Shown piece after piece: positions 9,215 to 19,891 of a stretch of 25,126 nucleotides of DNA. Position numbers and translations under genes: made by a program. Position 1 is the first letter of the stretch. Every line of letters starts with the position of its first letter. Source of the DNA: Jimgerdemannia flammicorona. Lineage: Eukaryota; Mucoromycota; Endogonomycetes; Endogonales; Endogonaceae. The stretch is taken from NCBI GenBank assembly GCA_003990745.1, contig RBNI01001012.1:1-25126 (forward strand). The letters are read 5' to 3'. The notes beneath the pieces were generated by a model. The model searched no databases and was not told the DNA's origin. It saw only the letters and a list, made by a program, of their open reading frames with translations.

Positions 9215-9934
9215 TCAAGCGTCATTCTCTTCATTTGCCTTCGCCCTACCTACCAAGCCCTTCGGCTCAAAAACCAACATCGCCTGCCCCTTATTAATCA
9301 CCGGCTCCTTCGCCAACCTCGCGCACTCCATCAACCGCTGCTTCACCTTCTCTATCATCTGCGCCTGTGTCGCAGGCGATGTCTTGGGTGAATCCTTCTT
9401 GGGCGATATCTCGATGTGGAGGGTGTTCCCGCGCTCGAGGAACTGCTGAGCGCGGCTGAGCTTGTGGCTCATGTCGTGCTCGGACACGGCCCAGCTGAAC
9501 TGAATTTCCTTAGTGACGCGCTCGGGTGGAGGGGCATGCTTTTTCCTGGCGGCCTTCTGCTTGTCGAAGACAATCTTCTTCGAAAACAGCCTGCAGACGG
9601 GAGGCTCCACGTTGGGATCCACCTCGACCAGGAAGAAAGCCGTACGGTCCATCGTTTTCAGAATATTCTTGACGTAGACGTTACGGAAAAGCTTGCCATT
9701 TTCGTTAATGAAGGTGATACGCGTGTGCGGAATCTCCTCGTCACGGCGCAGGCGGTTCTTGAGCGGTGGTAGTGGTGGAGGGTCAGGGGAATGGTTGGTG
9801 GATAGGTGGCGCCAGGGGGTGGAAAATGGGCGGCGATTGTTGACGTGGAAAAGTGGTGGGAACGGGATTATTGAGAATGCTTTGGCCGGAGCCAAGGACG
9901 TCGCGTACAGTCTTGCTGCAACAACGCGGTTCAT
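9215..9934 (-). CDS. Mitochondrial translation initiation factor IF3
   Basis: This is the mitochondrial homologue of bacterial IF3 (the yeast counterpart is Aim23). It acts on the small mitoribosomal subunit. It is a single 239-codon exon, unlike its intron-rich neighbours. Residues 1-45 are Arg/Ser/Ala-rich and look like a presequence (MNRVVAARLYATSLAP). The IF3-N-like domain spans about 62-125, with FLVEVDPNVEPPVCRL matching the bacterial LVEVAPNADPPVCRI signature. The linker is basic (KQKAARKKHAPPPERVTKEI). The IF3-C-like domain follows, with SEHDMSHKLSRAQQFLERG matching DEHDFETKLRRARRFLEEG. ALG14 ends 127 bp upstream on the same strand. The gene is convergent with uL24m. Confidence 0.92.
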   Translation of the reverse strand: MNRVVAARLYATSLAPAKAFSIIPFPPLFHVNNRRPFSTPWRHLSTNHSPDPPPLPPLKNRLRRDEEIPHTRITFINENGKLFRNVYVKNILKTMDRTAFFLVEVDPNVEPPVCRLFSKKIVFDKQKAARKKHAPPPERVTKEIQFSWAVSEHDMSHKLSRAQQFLERGNTLHIEISPKKDSPKTSPATQAQMIEKVKQRLMECARLAKEPVINKGQAMLVFEPKGLVGRAKANEENDA

Positions 9935-9977
9935 TGTTATGTGTTGCTATAATGGAGTTCCGTTCCATGACAAATGT

Positions 9978-9994
9978 ATATATAGCCACGTGAC
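9978..9994 (-). promoter_or_regulatory. TATA-like element and CACGTG E-box upstream of IF3m
   Basis: A TATATATAG-type stretch is followed by CACGTGAC, about 50-60 bp upstream of the IF3m ATG at 9934. The reverse strand reads GTCACGTG, the core bound by Cbf1/USF-type bHLH factors. Function is inferred from motif and position only. Confidence 0.4.
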
Positions 9995-10061
9995 TCAAGG
10001 TCGAAATCCGTGGTACAATATTCCTTCATCTCACTACACGACGCAATGTCTATCTGTCCCT

Positions 10062-11072
10062 TCAAACTAACACGCCACGGTACTCGGCGCGTGGGTACTT
10101 GTTAGCCAGTGCCTGCCATTGCACGAGAAATCTATCAACAAATCGATAAAGCAGTTTTCCCGTCAATGAGAGCGAGTTCACGCGCGCAAACGACTCGACA
10201 TAAATCAAGTGTGTATGCTTGATGGCAAGAATCTGATTCATAATAACCGGAAAAGAAAGCAGACGGTAGATTACATTGAGAATGATGTTTTGTGGGAAGC
10301 AAACATCACAGAAGTTGGGAGAATTTATGAACGAACGCACCTTGGGAATGTAGGTTAGCACGCACAAGGGTATACAACTTCCTGGGCCGTTGCAGAGTAT
10401 CTAGAAAAGTGCGCAAATTGGGATAAGAGAAGTGGAGGATGTCAACGGGAAGAGAACCAACGGCCTTTTCATTCGATTGTCGGGCTTACCGCATCCGGCA
10501 GCTCTGAAAACACTAAGAGGGCGCTGAAGAACAAAGCTTTTAACACGCTGAAAGGAGTCGTCAGCCAAGACTGGCCAACCTCGCGGGTGCGCGGGATCTT
10601 TTTTATCAAAAACTATAATTTTTTACATTATGAAAAGATGTATGTCAATAACGGAATACTGAGACATCATAATTGCGCGAAAAAGGGACTGAGCGTACGT
10701 CTTTTCCCGGGCCCTCCGACCCTCCGGCCTTTTTTTCAAACCGTTGCGCCTTGACCTCGCTCAGCGTGTCCGTCTCGGCCATGACGTAAACGCGCGGATG
10801 GTATTTTGTACGAAGATCAAGCCCGCTGAGAAGTTGCAACATCTCGGCGGTATGGCCGCCTAAATGCGAAAGCGGAAACGAGCCACGTGAGCGAGAATCG
10901 GTTGTCGCGACGCTTTACAGGATGCAATGATTATGGGGGTACCAGAGCCAAGAACGACAAAGATCTTGCAAGGAGTTGTGCGTTTGTGAACAGATTCCGG
11001 AGATTTTGGCGATTTTGGTAAGACAAATACGATTCTGATCAGAAGCACGAAGAGAAGCAGCCAGCACCACAT
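10062..11072 (-). CDS. ALG14: UDP-GlcNAc transferase subunit Alg14
   Basis: Alg14 is the ER membrane anchor that recruits catalytic Alg13. The pair adds the second GlcNAc to the dolichol-linked oligosaccharide. Five exons join in frame: 11072-10943, 10859-10699, 10597-10490, 10400-10341 and 10232-10062, giving 209 aa (human Alg14 has 216). A hydrophobic N-terminal anchor (MWCWLLLFVLLIRIVFVLP) is followed by FVVLGSGGHTAEML, the glycosyltransferase loop. Later come YVMAETDTLSE, TREVGQSWLTTPFS, LCNGPGSCIPLC and THLIYVESFARVNSLSLTGK, all family landmarks, and the ending is FLVQWQ-x-L-x-KYPRAEYRGVLV. The GSGG motif is split by intron 1. Start at 11072 is the first ATG of the frame. Divergent from SUGP1-like; IF3m follows 127 bp downstream. 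Confidence 0.94.
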
Positions 11073-11220
11073 GGTTGAAGTGATTGAGTGAAGCAAATGC
11101 GGCTGTGTGGGGGTTTAAATATATGAATTCAAAGTGGCAGACGATGCCGTCACATTCGTTATCTACAAAAACACACGTTGCTTAACCTTGTTTGGTTCCA
11201 ACCTAAGAACGCCACCCGCA
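11073..11220. promoter_or_regulatory. Shared divergent promoter, ALG14 / SUGP1-like
   Basis: The start codons are 148 bp apart. A tttaaatatatg stretch at about 11114-11125 could serve as a TATA element for the plus-strand gene. No other motif was identified. Confidence 0.5.
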
Positions 11221-13562
11221 ATGTACAAACCCTTCTCAACCCAGGTGCCCGCAAACAAAACACCCGCCGCAAAACCCGCCCCGTCGAAGGTCCCAAATCA
11301 ATTCGTCAGCGATGGCTCTTTTATGGAGCAGTTCCTCAAGCAGCAGCAGCACCTTCCGCCTCCCATAAAGCAACCGAAATCCGATCCATCGCCTCCTCCT
11401 CCTTCCACCACCACCTCCACCGTTCCTTCCGCTCCCTCCACAACCGCCGCATCTACTCCCAAACCGTCTACCTCTACGGAATCCTCGAAATCTCTCTCTT
11501 TCGCTCTTAAAAAGACCGCTCTCAAGCCGGCCGCCAAGCCCGTGAAGAATAAAACCTTTAAGGACGATGAGGAGGACGACGAGGGGCGACCAGCCGCCAA
11601 GAAGATAAAGAGCGCGGTCACGGCGGATGGGGATCAGAGCGTGGCCGCGAGTTCCTTGTCATTAGAGTCGTTGCGGGCTAAGCTCGACGAGGAGGTGGTG
11701 GAGGTGATCGATAAGTTTGCAGAGTATGCCAACCAGCATGGGGAGAGCTTTGTGAATGTTACGAAGGAGAAGAGTAGGGATAATCCGAAATTCAGGTAAT
11801 TAATCCCACCAGGGACTATGGCTCTTCATTCGGTGAATTCGGGCGTAGCGGTTGGAAAATTACTCTTGGTGAATATTATTGTGTGAACGACCTTCTCGAT
11901 TCAAGCCCTACTTGATGTTCCATCACCGTAGCTTCCTCTTTGACGAGTCATCCGTCAGCCATAAGTACTACGTCGCCAAAATTTTTGATCTTGCCGCACG
12001 AGATGCACTGCTCGCCGAACAGCAGATTCTCCAACAGACCATGACCGCCTCACAGGCCTCTTCGACCTCGTCTTTCTCCATGCCTCATACCTCCTCGGTA
12101 CATTACCACCCGCCCATGCCGGAATCCATCGCCGTCCTACCCGCAACAGCTTCCGCCGGCGCATCAGTCTCGCCGACGCAGGCCGGCGATGCCAACGACC
12201 TGAAGCGTAAGCGGAGTCGGTGGGGGCAGATGCCCCCAGGGATGCAGCAAGCTCAACAGCCGCAAACCTCGCCAACGAACTCCAATTCTTCTTTCGGCTC
12301 GCCGACATCTACTTCCTCCTCATCCTCCTCGACAAGACAAGTGTACTCGCTCTCGTACACCCCGCCGAGCTCGTACGCTTCCTCGCCCGCGCCGTCGTAT
12401 CGGGGGCTTTCCACCTCGTCCAATAGCACGCCTTTGGCCGGAGACAGAAATCGCTCGGTTTCCGGCTTACCGGCCCCCCAACCGGTGAGGCAGTTCAAGA
12501 AGTATTCCGATATGTATAAGCCTGGTATGATTCGAGTTGGCAGCAAGTGGGTCTATCCGGAGGATGAGATTACCGAGGGAGGCACTTGGGAGCACAGGAA
12601 ACGCGCTCAAGAGATGAAGAAAACCGCTGGTATGTGCTCTCATTTACTGTCCTTAGCGCATGGTTCTGTTCTCCCTTTTTGTGATCAAGAATGTCGGGAA
12701 ATTGAACCCCCAGAGGGAAAAAAAAAATGCAGCCTGCAATCCCTCAACAATGTGATCTCCTCCTCTTTCCGACTATTAGAGCAAGCCGCGACCCTGACCG
12801 CCCACGCGCAAACTAAACGTGCACACCATATTGCCGACTACCTCCCGAAGAACGAGCTGGAGCGGTTCGAAGCCAAGGTCGGAGCCGTCAAATCCGGCGG
12901 CTCCGAGCCCGACTTTGAGGACTACGCCGACAACAAGCTGAACGAGTCAAACAAGGGCTTCGAGATGCTGATGAAGCAGGGGTGGAAGGTTGGGACGGGA
13001 TTGGGCAAGGAGGGAGCGGGGGTCACGGCGCCAGTGAATAAGTATGTAGCGCCTTCATTATCGTCACCACCGCAACTTGAAACTATTCCACCTCTGCTGT
13101 TGATCGGCCTTCATTGACCCTCTCCCGCTGTTACCATGATGCCATGTAGAGCAGAAGTTATTCCCGAAAAGGCCGGTCTTGGCCAAGAGAAACCCGACGG
13201 CGTGAGCGAGGGCGACGACGAGTTCGAAATCTATCGCAAGCGCATGATGCTGGCCTATCGATTCCGCCCGAACCCTCTGGTAAGCAACAATAGAAGTAGC
13301 ATTATTGAATGCAGCAGGGCGTGGCTGGTTTGGAAGTATGTCCGATCAGAATGTGTGCGGTGGCTGATTGAGATGCGGCACGCATAACCGGCTGGGAGCT
13401 CATTGAACTCAGTAATCTATAAAAGCATGGATGATGCACCAAAGGAAATTCTTGATACTCCGCGGATGCCATCACGCTTCAACCCTGCCAGTGTACATTG
13501 AGCCTTCGCAGGTACTAATGACGTCTGCCCTCCAGAATAATCCCCGTAGGCCATACTATTAA
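11221..13562 (+). CDS. SUGP1: SURP and G-patch splicing factor, SUGP1 family
   Basis: In animals SUGP1 works with SF3B1 in branch-site recognition and activates a DEAH helicase through its G-patch. Five exons join in frame: 11221-11795, 11932-12629, 12780-13041, 13150-13279 and 13536-13562, giving 563 aa. A Pro/Ser/Thr-rich N-terminus precedes one SURP module (about 151-207: [16 protein letters not shown], then [18 protein letters not shown] across intron 1). A low-complexity linker contains [13 protein letters not shown]. The G-patch lies near 480-515 ([20 protein letters not shown]). The C-terminus [18 protein letters not shown] is completed by a 27-nt last exon encoding NNPRRPYY, the same ending as animal SUGP1. 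Animal SUGP1 has two SURP modules and only one is seen here. Intron 2 (150 nt) is open in frame; intron 4 (256 nt) has a perfect TACTAAT branch site. Confidence 0.92.
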
Positions 13563-14620
13563 AAAATGTGTGCGCGCCGCTGCCCACAGGGATCGAATGG
13601 ACCTGGACCATTTGCGATCTCCTCAAGGTTGTGGCTCGTGGATGTGTAATCGTTGATGTGTAATCGTTGATGTGTAATTGGGAGCGTATTGGTGTTGATG
13701 ATGTCAAATATAGGTTATCTAGGCTACCTCTGCGATTAAAGCATCTTTTCTGTCTTTCCTGAGGGACTATAGATTTGCTCGCGGTATCGTTCTCGATGTA
13801 TTCATCCCTCTTTCTGACAGTCGTGTCGGGTCCTTGGACATCATGTTTGTAAATCAAGGCGACTTCCACTTTGGATAACTTGTTTGAAATGAGGCTATCT
13901 ATTTGTCGTGGCACTTGTAATAGTCTTCCCACTCTTAAAGCAACCTTTTTAATTATGTATCTTGGCTCACCAACTTTCGTGATTTCTAATCAGACGTCAC
14001 CACTCCAACCCCAACTCGAATAAATAAATAAATAATACATCTCTTCCACCCACCCACCGCGCGCTCCTGCTCCAGAATGGGCAAACTTCTTGAAGCCATA
14101 TTCTCCCATTCACAATTCATTCCCTTCCTCCCTCTCCTCGCTTTCATCATGTTTATTAGAGTTAACCCCCCCTTTTTTTCTTTTCTTTTTTTTATCTTGT
14201 AATCTTCTTCCAAGTGAACGCAGGGTTGGGTGCAATTATCGAAATAGGTGGGGGCGGTTCGATTCTACCATGCGCGGTCATCTCTTTACGTCCATCTCTT
14301 CCCCAACCAGCTTTAGGCCTCGTCTCTCCTCGCTCTGCGCCTAAACAATACCTAGTTGCACAAAATACGACCATTGCATAGTTTTCGTCCGTCCACTTGC
14401 CATTCAATTTCGCCCGGATGCAAAGAGTATTCAATTAGAACGGCCTTATGCCTCATGCGAATTAATATTATGCATATATGTACAATTCATACGAAATAAT
14501 CACCACCCCCCTCACTGAAGTACAAACCATCGCGCCTCGTGGTCTCCCAAAAACGTAATGTCTATGGGAAAATTACCAGCTTCGTCTATTACACGATCGC
14601 CAACAAGAATATCCCATCAA
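13563..14620. other. Convergent intergenic region, SUGP1-like / OCT1
   Basis: A gap of 1058 bp separates two convergent genes. It contains a 14-bp tandem repeat at 13641-13682 and T/C-rich low-complexity sequence near 14040-14200. Open frames of 60-171 codons exist on the minus strand, but none shows family motifs or conserved composition. Most of the region is probably 3' UTR and spacer. Confidence 0.5.
13641..13682. repeat. 14-bp tandem repeat, three copies
   Basis: The unit gatgtgtaatcgtt occurs at 13641-13654 and 13655-13668, followed by a diverged third copy from 13669. It lies in the 3' flank of the SUGP1-like gene. Confidence 0.9.
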
Positions 14621-17315
14621 TCAATAACTCTCGACCCCCCATTCCCCTACTCTCTTCATTGCCCGCTCATCCCCCCCCATTAACACTTCGGCATCCTCCC
14701 CACCCAATACGCCAGCCACGCACTTCCACGCATCGCGAGACCCGCCCCACCCAACAACTTCTGCCCTGAACCTCTCACCCATGGTCCGATCGAGCGGGTC
14801 GCGCTCGAAACACTTCTTCCAGATACGTCTCGCCAGTGCATGGTCGAACAGGTACGAGTAATATCCCGCGCCATACCCGAACAGATGCCCAAACTGGGTT
14901 GGCCACGCTGTTCCGGGCACATTCGGCACGGTGCCGAACGAGTCCTGTAGGCGGGACCATACGCCGACCGCGGAGAAGTCCGGTTTGAGCACGTCCGCAG
15001 AGTGGTAGTGCTGGTCGACGAGTGCCATGAGAATCTGGGCGTGGGAGTCGAGCGCGCGGAAGAGGCGGTCCTGCGCGACGTGACGCGCCAGGAGGGCCGG
15101 CGGGAGCGGCTCGCGGGTCGCGTGGTGACGGGCGAAGAGGGCGAGGACGTGCGGGTGGTGGACGAAATGCTCCATGAGGATGGAGGGGAGCTCGACAAAG
15201 TCCGTCGCGCAACGGGTGCCGGCGAGGTTGTGGAAGTCGGTGCGGCCGAGCATGGAGTGCATGGCATGGCCCATCTCGTGGAAGAGGGTCTCGACCTCGT
15301 GGAGGTTGAGGAGGGTCGGGGAGGTGGGGGAGGTGGGCGGGAAGTCGCAGGTAAGGACGACGACGGGTGACTGGTGGCGGCCCGGACGGGAGGGAATGGA
15401 GCGGCCTGCGCCCTCGACAGTGACGGGTTCGCCGTGCGAGAAGAAGGAGGGGGGAGAGCCGTGCGAGAAGAAGGAAGGGGGAGAGCCGTGAAGGAGGTCA
15501 CCGGCCTCGTCATCATCGTCGACGCGGCGGGAAGTACGGACAGTATAGTGGGCCGAGTTGGACATCTTGCGCGGGCGCGAGAAGAGGTCGCAGTAGATGG
15601 TGCCGATGCTGCCATCACGCTCACAGATGACGTCGAGTTTGCGTACGTCCTCGTGCCAGGTCTCGCCGCGGTGCGTCTGGGCGGGCTCCAGTCGGACGCC
15701 GTAGAGGTGGTGGAAGAGGCGCGAGAGGCCCTGCATAACGGAGCCGAGTGAAAAATAGGGAGAGATGGGGGCGAGGCGCGTGTTGGGGCGGGCGGAGGTC
15801 GCGTATATGTTTATATAAAAGTCGCGGTCCCACGCGTTGATGGTAGGAAGGAAAGAGAGCTGCTGCACGCGTTGCTTGGTCTGCTGAAGGAGGAGAAGGT
15901 CGGAGCGAGATTTGGGGAGGTGATGGTCGAGGAGGGTGTGGAGGAACGTTTGTACGTTTTCTGTGGTAAATTGTGAAAAAAAAAAATGAAATTGAGCGAG
16001 TAGACAAGCACCATGTTTCATATTCAACCCCTCGACATATCCCCATACATATAACGAAATAGCTATAGTCACACACATACCCGGACCTTTCGCCATCTTA
16101 TCTTGCAAAAACACCTCCGCATAACTCTTCTTGCCCACCAACTTTGCCAGCTCTCCCCTCGCCCTCACCAAATCCTCGAGTACGCCGATACTCTTATCCG
16201 TTGCCGAATTAGCCGCTTTGTACACCTCTTTTCTGACCTCGGCGTCCTTTGCATACTTCAACACCATGGTGCTCTCGTAAGGAGTCGTAGACACATAAGC
16301 GAAGCCATCGTCTCTGACGACGGATTTCAGGAACGCAGAGCCGACGCCCTCCAGGCGCGAGGGCGGGACGCGGGCGTGCGAGACGGCGCGCGGGTTCGCC
16401 GAGGTGAAGTCCCGTCCCAGGGAGAGGATACGGTCGGAGAGGGTGACGAAGATGGAGCGCTGAGAAGCCGGGAGGTGGATACCAGATTTTTGAAAGTCAC
16501 GCAGGAAGGTCAGCGCGGTCGCATGCTCCTCGGGGGTGAAGGTTGAGGTGAGGGTCGGGGTCGCGAGGACCTGGACGAGAACCTATGGCGAAAAGGAGGC
16601 GTCGAATGGAGTTGAGAGAGAGTGTGTGTGTGGTGAAGGTGTCGCCAAAAGACGTGAGGGTATCTTTTTTTTTTAACCGACGACGGCTTCTCCCTTTGAT
16701 TGATTGGGCATATCGTACCTCATGCATGCTCGTATCGGTGTTCAGGATGTTCATGTACGAGCACAGCTCTTCGAATGCGCGATTCGACGCTTCCAGGATC
16801 TCCCGATCCGGGTGGGTGTTGCGTATGAACTCTGCCATGTCGATCACGGAGCACAGGGTATCGGACAGACGGTCGAGATTCTTAACGACTCTGCGCATCT
16901 CGGCGTCGCCATTCTGCGGGGCGCGGCATATACGCTCGACAATGAGGCGGGCGCGACACAGAGCCTTGTTGGCGGCGCGTTCAAATCCACGGGGTGTGGC
17001 GAGATCAGGATTATTGAAGAGACCGGTGACCTTTGGCGGGACGGGGTGGGACGAGTTGTGCGACTGGAAGAAGTTGAGGGGGGTTGGGTGTTCGGGACGG
17101 CGGTGGAATTGCCAGATGTGGTGGTCGTCGAAGATGAGGCGGAGGTATTCGTCGGGCTCAGTGTCGGAGACAAATGTGGCAGCTATTGGCTGTGGGGCGG
17201 CGGTGGTGCGGTTCAGAGTGTTTGTGGAGTGCAAGCGTAGCAAGAGAGGGCTCGAGCTCTGTGTTGGTCGCACGAGCCTTGGAAGCCGCGACACCCGCAA
17301 CACCAACGCGTGCAT
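14621..17315 (-). CDS. OCT1: Mitochondrial intermediate peptidase Oct1 (M3 metallopeptidase)
   Basis: This matrix enzyme removes an octapeptide from imported precursors after the main processing peptidase. Three exons join in frame: 17315-16719, 16582-16081 and 15960-14621, giving 812 aa, close to fungal Oct1. An Arg/Leu/Ser-rich presequence (about 1-35) precedes TGLFNNPDLATPRGFERAA, a hallmark of this subfamily. The zinc site is FHEMGHAMHS: ligands His594 and His598, catalytic Glu595, with third ligand Glu623 in DFVELPS; the 29-residue spacing from His594 matches thimet oligopeptidase. Later come GHLFGYGAGYYSYLFD and RIWKKCFERDP, conserved in M3 enzymes. Odd points: a duplicated 9-residue HGSPPSFFS insert before the active site, and intron 2 (15961-16080, 120 nt) that is open in frame. 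The ATG at 17315 begins a good presequence. Divergent from DPL1. Confidence 0.95.
15431..15484 (-). repeat. 27-bp in-frame tandem duplication inside OCT1
   Basis: Two copies (15431-15457 and 15458-15484) differ by a single base and encode HGSPPSFFS twice. A partial third start (HGEP) follows. The insert lies just before the catalytic half of the peptidase and is unlike the surrounding conserved sequence. Confidence 0.9.
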
Positions 17316-17465
17316 GATTATTTTTCATCAACAAAAGGACCAACCCTTCATCATCAACAAGCCTAAAATTGAATAAATTGAAATCTGAACCCTGTTTTTG
17401 GTCCTACACACTCCCACTGCACCCACCCCCCCCACCCCACCCACCCCCCCCCCCACCCCCATACA
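17316..17465. promoter_or_regulatory. Shared divergent promoter, OCT1 / DPL1
   Basis: The start codons are 150 bp apart. Bases about 17415-17460 on the plus strand are almost pure C with interspersed A, ending six bases before the DPL1 ATG, so this CCACCC-rich tract is in the DPL1 leader. The opposite strand could form a G-quadruplex. Confidence 0.55.
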
Positions 17466-19891
17466 ATGCTCCCAACCCCCCTGGCCGTGGCCATACGCAG
17501 GGCAGAGTCCCTCCTCAACTCCCCTCGCCTTGCCTCTTTCAAAAACTTTGTCTTTGTCATGGTTCTTCTTCACTACTGGTCTAGGCTATACTCCAAGCTC
17601 ATTGTCCAAGGTCCCACCAGGGCTATAAAGGAAGCCTACGCGTATTGTTTCAAGGTACCTATCCTATTGTTGCTTTTTTTTGAAGAATCCCGGAAATTCT
17701 ATTTTCAATGTGCTACATACAAACTTTAATATAACTCCTCTATCCTCAATGCACAGATCTTTTTCAAGCACCTTCGCCGCATCCCCAGCATCAAGGCCAA
17801 GATCGACGCTGAGCTCAACAAGACCCTTTCCGACATGGAGGACACCCTGATTAGCCACGAGGGGCAGCAGAAGCGTTACCTTGTCCTCCCCCGTGAGGGA
17901 TTAGACGACGACGAGGTCCGCAAGGAGCTCCGAAAGTGGGTATTCTGTCGTAAGGTTTGGACTGTCTACGTCATCGGTCTCTCACGATAACGTGTCGCCG
18001 AATTTTCATCCGTCACGAGCTAACGGAAATTATAACGGTCAATATAAAAATAGGTACAAGGCTATGGGTCACGTCGACTGGGAAGGAGGTTTGTGATCTC
18101 GATCGCCGATCCCCCCACCAGATCCGCACACCACCTCTCCACACTACGCCCATAAATTCACCTAATCCCCCCCCCACCCTTTCCATAGGCCGCGTCTCCG
18201 GCGCCATTTATCACGGTGGCATCTCCCTCTCCGCCCTCATCACCGAGGCCTACTCACTCTTCTCGGTCTCGAATCCACTGCATGCCGACGTCTTCCCCGG
18301 GGTGCGCAAGATGGAGGCCGAGTGCGTTGCGATGGTGCTTGCCATGTACAACGCACCCACGACCGGCTGCGGGACTATGACATCGGGCGGCACCGAAAGC
18401 ATCCTCATGGCGTGCAAGGCATACAGGGAGAGGGCGGCAGATCTGAAACGAGTGACGGAGCCGGAGATGTGAGTATCTTACTTTTGCATATGACGGGAAG
18501 GGGGTTTTTTTTTTTTTTGGGAGAGGGGGGGGGGGGGGGGGTTGCTAATAGTGACATCCCGACCATCGAATTGATGCATTGTCCCTGTGCAGGATTATCC
18601 CCGAGACCGCCCACGCCGCGTTCCACAAGGCCGCTGAGTATTTCAAGATCAGGCTCATCATCATTGCCGTTGACCCTGTTACCATGAAGGTGGACGTCAA
18701 GTCCGTCGCGCGCGCGATCAACCGTAACACGATCATGGTAGGCCATTGACTCCCTTCAAACCTCACCATTGTCCCACTTCTATGCCCTTCGTGATAATAC
18801 ACTAGACGACCAACCGCTCGTGCACCTCCTTTTTCTCTTCTTCCCAAACTCCAGCTCGTCGGTTCGGCCATCAATTTCCCGCACGGTGTCGCCGACGACA
18901 TCACGCCCCTCGCCGCCCTGGCCAAGCGCCACGATATCGGCATGCACGTGGACTGCTGCCTGGGTTCCTTCGTCGTGCCCTTCCTCGAGCGCGCCGGCTT
19001 CCGCACCGTGCCCTTCGACTTCCGCATCGATGGCGTCACCTCCATCTCGTGCGACACCCACAAGTACGGTTTCGCTCCCAAGGGATCCTCCGTCATCATG
19101 TACGAACACAAGGATATTCGCAAATACCAGTACTTTGTGAGGGCGGACTGGCCAGGCGGTATTTACGCGTCGCCGGGCATCGCGGGATCACGGTAAGTGA
19201 AGGAGGGAAGGAGGGAGGGTTTCAGAGGCGGGAGTCACCGAGTAGATAAAAGATCAGATGTTTACAGTGGGCTGACGTGCCGCTCATTCTATTGTCGGTG
19301 ATTTGGTTTCTGTAGTCCTGGCGCACTGATCGCTGGATGCTGGGCAGCGATGATCAATATGGGAGAGAATGGGTACCTCGATACCACAAAGCAGATTGTT
19401 GGCGCCAGGCAAAAGATCCAGGCTGGGTAAGTTGATTTTGGGTTGGATGGAAAGGGGAATGAAGATCTGCTTTGCTTTGTCGATTTTTTTCACTTACATG
19501 CCAATTCACATATGCACATGTGAATACACCCAGTGTCGAATCCATCCCCGACCTCTACGTGAACGGCGACCCCATCTCGACGGTGATCTCCTTCAGCTCG
19601 CGCGACCCGCTCAACATCTACGACGTGGGCGACCATCTTAACAAGCGCGGCTGGAACATCAGCCCGCTGCAGAACCCGCCCGCCCTCCACATCTCCGTCA
19701 CCCTCCTCTGGGTACCCAGCGCAGATGAGTTTGTTAGCGATCTCCGTGAAGTCGTCGCCGCTCTCAACGCCGACCCCTCACTCAGACAGGGCAAGTCCGC
19801 CGCCATTTACGGAACCGCCGCGAGCTTGCCAGATAAGAGCCTAATTGCAGAGATCGCGACGGGATATATTGACCTGCTGTATAAGGCGTGA
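17466..19891 (+). CDS. DPL1: Sphingosine-1-phosphate lyase (Dpl1), PLP-dependent
   Basis: This ER enzyme cleaves sphingoid-base phosphates to a fatty aldehyde and phosphoethanolamine, the exit step of sphingolipid breakdown. Eight exons join in frame: 17466-17654, 17757-17935, 18054-18088, 18189-18468, 18593-18737, 18855-19192, 19316-19426 and 19534-19891, giving 544 aa. A weak N-terminal hydrophobic segment ([14 protein letters not shown]) fits a single membrane anchor. Family landmarks are [45 protein letters not shown] (cofactor phosphate site), HVDCCLGSF and [15 protein letters not shown], in which Lys346 should form the Schiff base. Introns are 100-124 nt, mostly with gtaagt/gtgagt donors. 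Exon 3 is only 35 nt. Intron 4 carries T14 and G17 homopolymers. Start is the first ATG after the C-rich leader. Confidence 0.95.

Noticed and set aside
13417..13932. 171-codon minus-strand frame overlapping the last SUGP1 exon
   Set aside because: It is antisense to a supported exon, covers the 14-bp tandem repeat, and has no recognisable domain or splice context.
14222..14275. tRNA-like B-box (ggttcgattct)
   Set aside because: No matching acceptor or T stem and no anticodon arm could be folded around it.
14192..14434. 80-codon minus-strand frame in the OCT1/SUGP1 gap
   Set aside because: No family features; probably within 3' UTR sequence.
14680..15624. 314-codon minus-strand frame in OCT1
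   Set aside because: Out-of-frame shadow of the peptidase in GC-rich codons; Ser/Pro/Thr-rich composition without domains.
16704..17240. 178-codon plus-strand frame opposite OCT1 exon 1
   Set aside because: Antisense shadow of a strongly supported coding exon.
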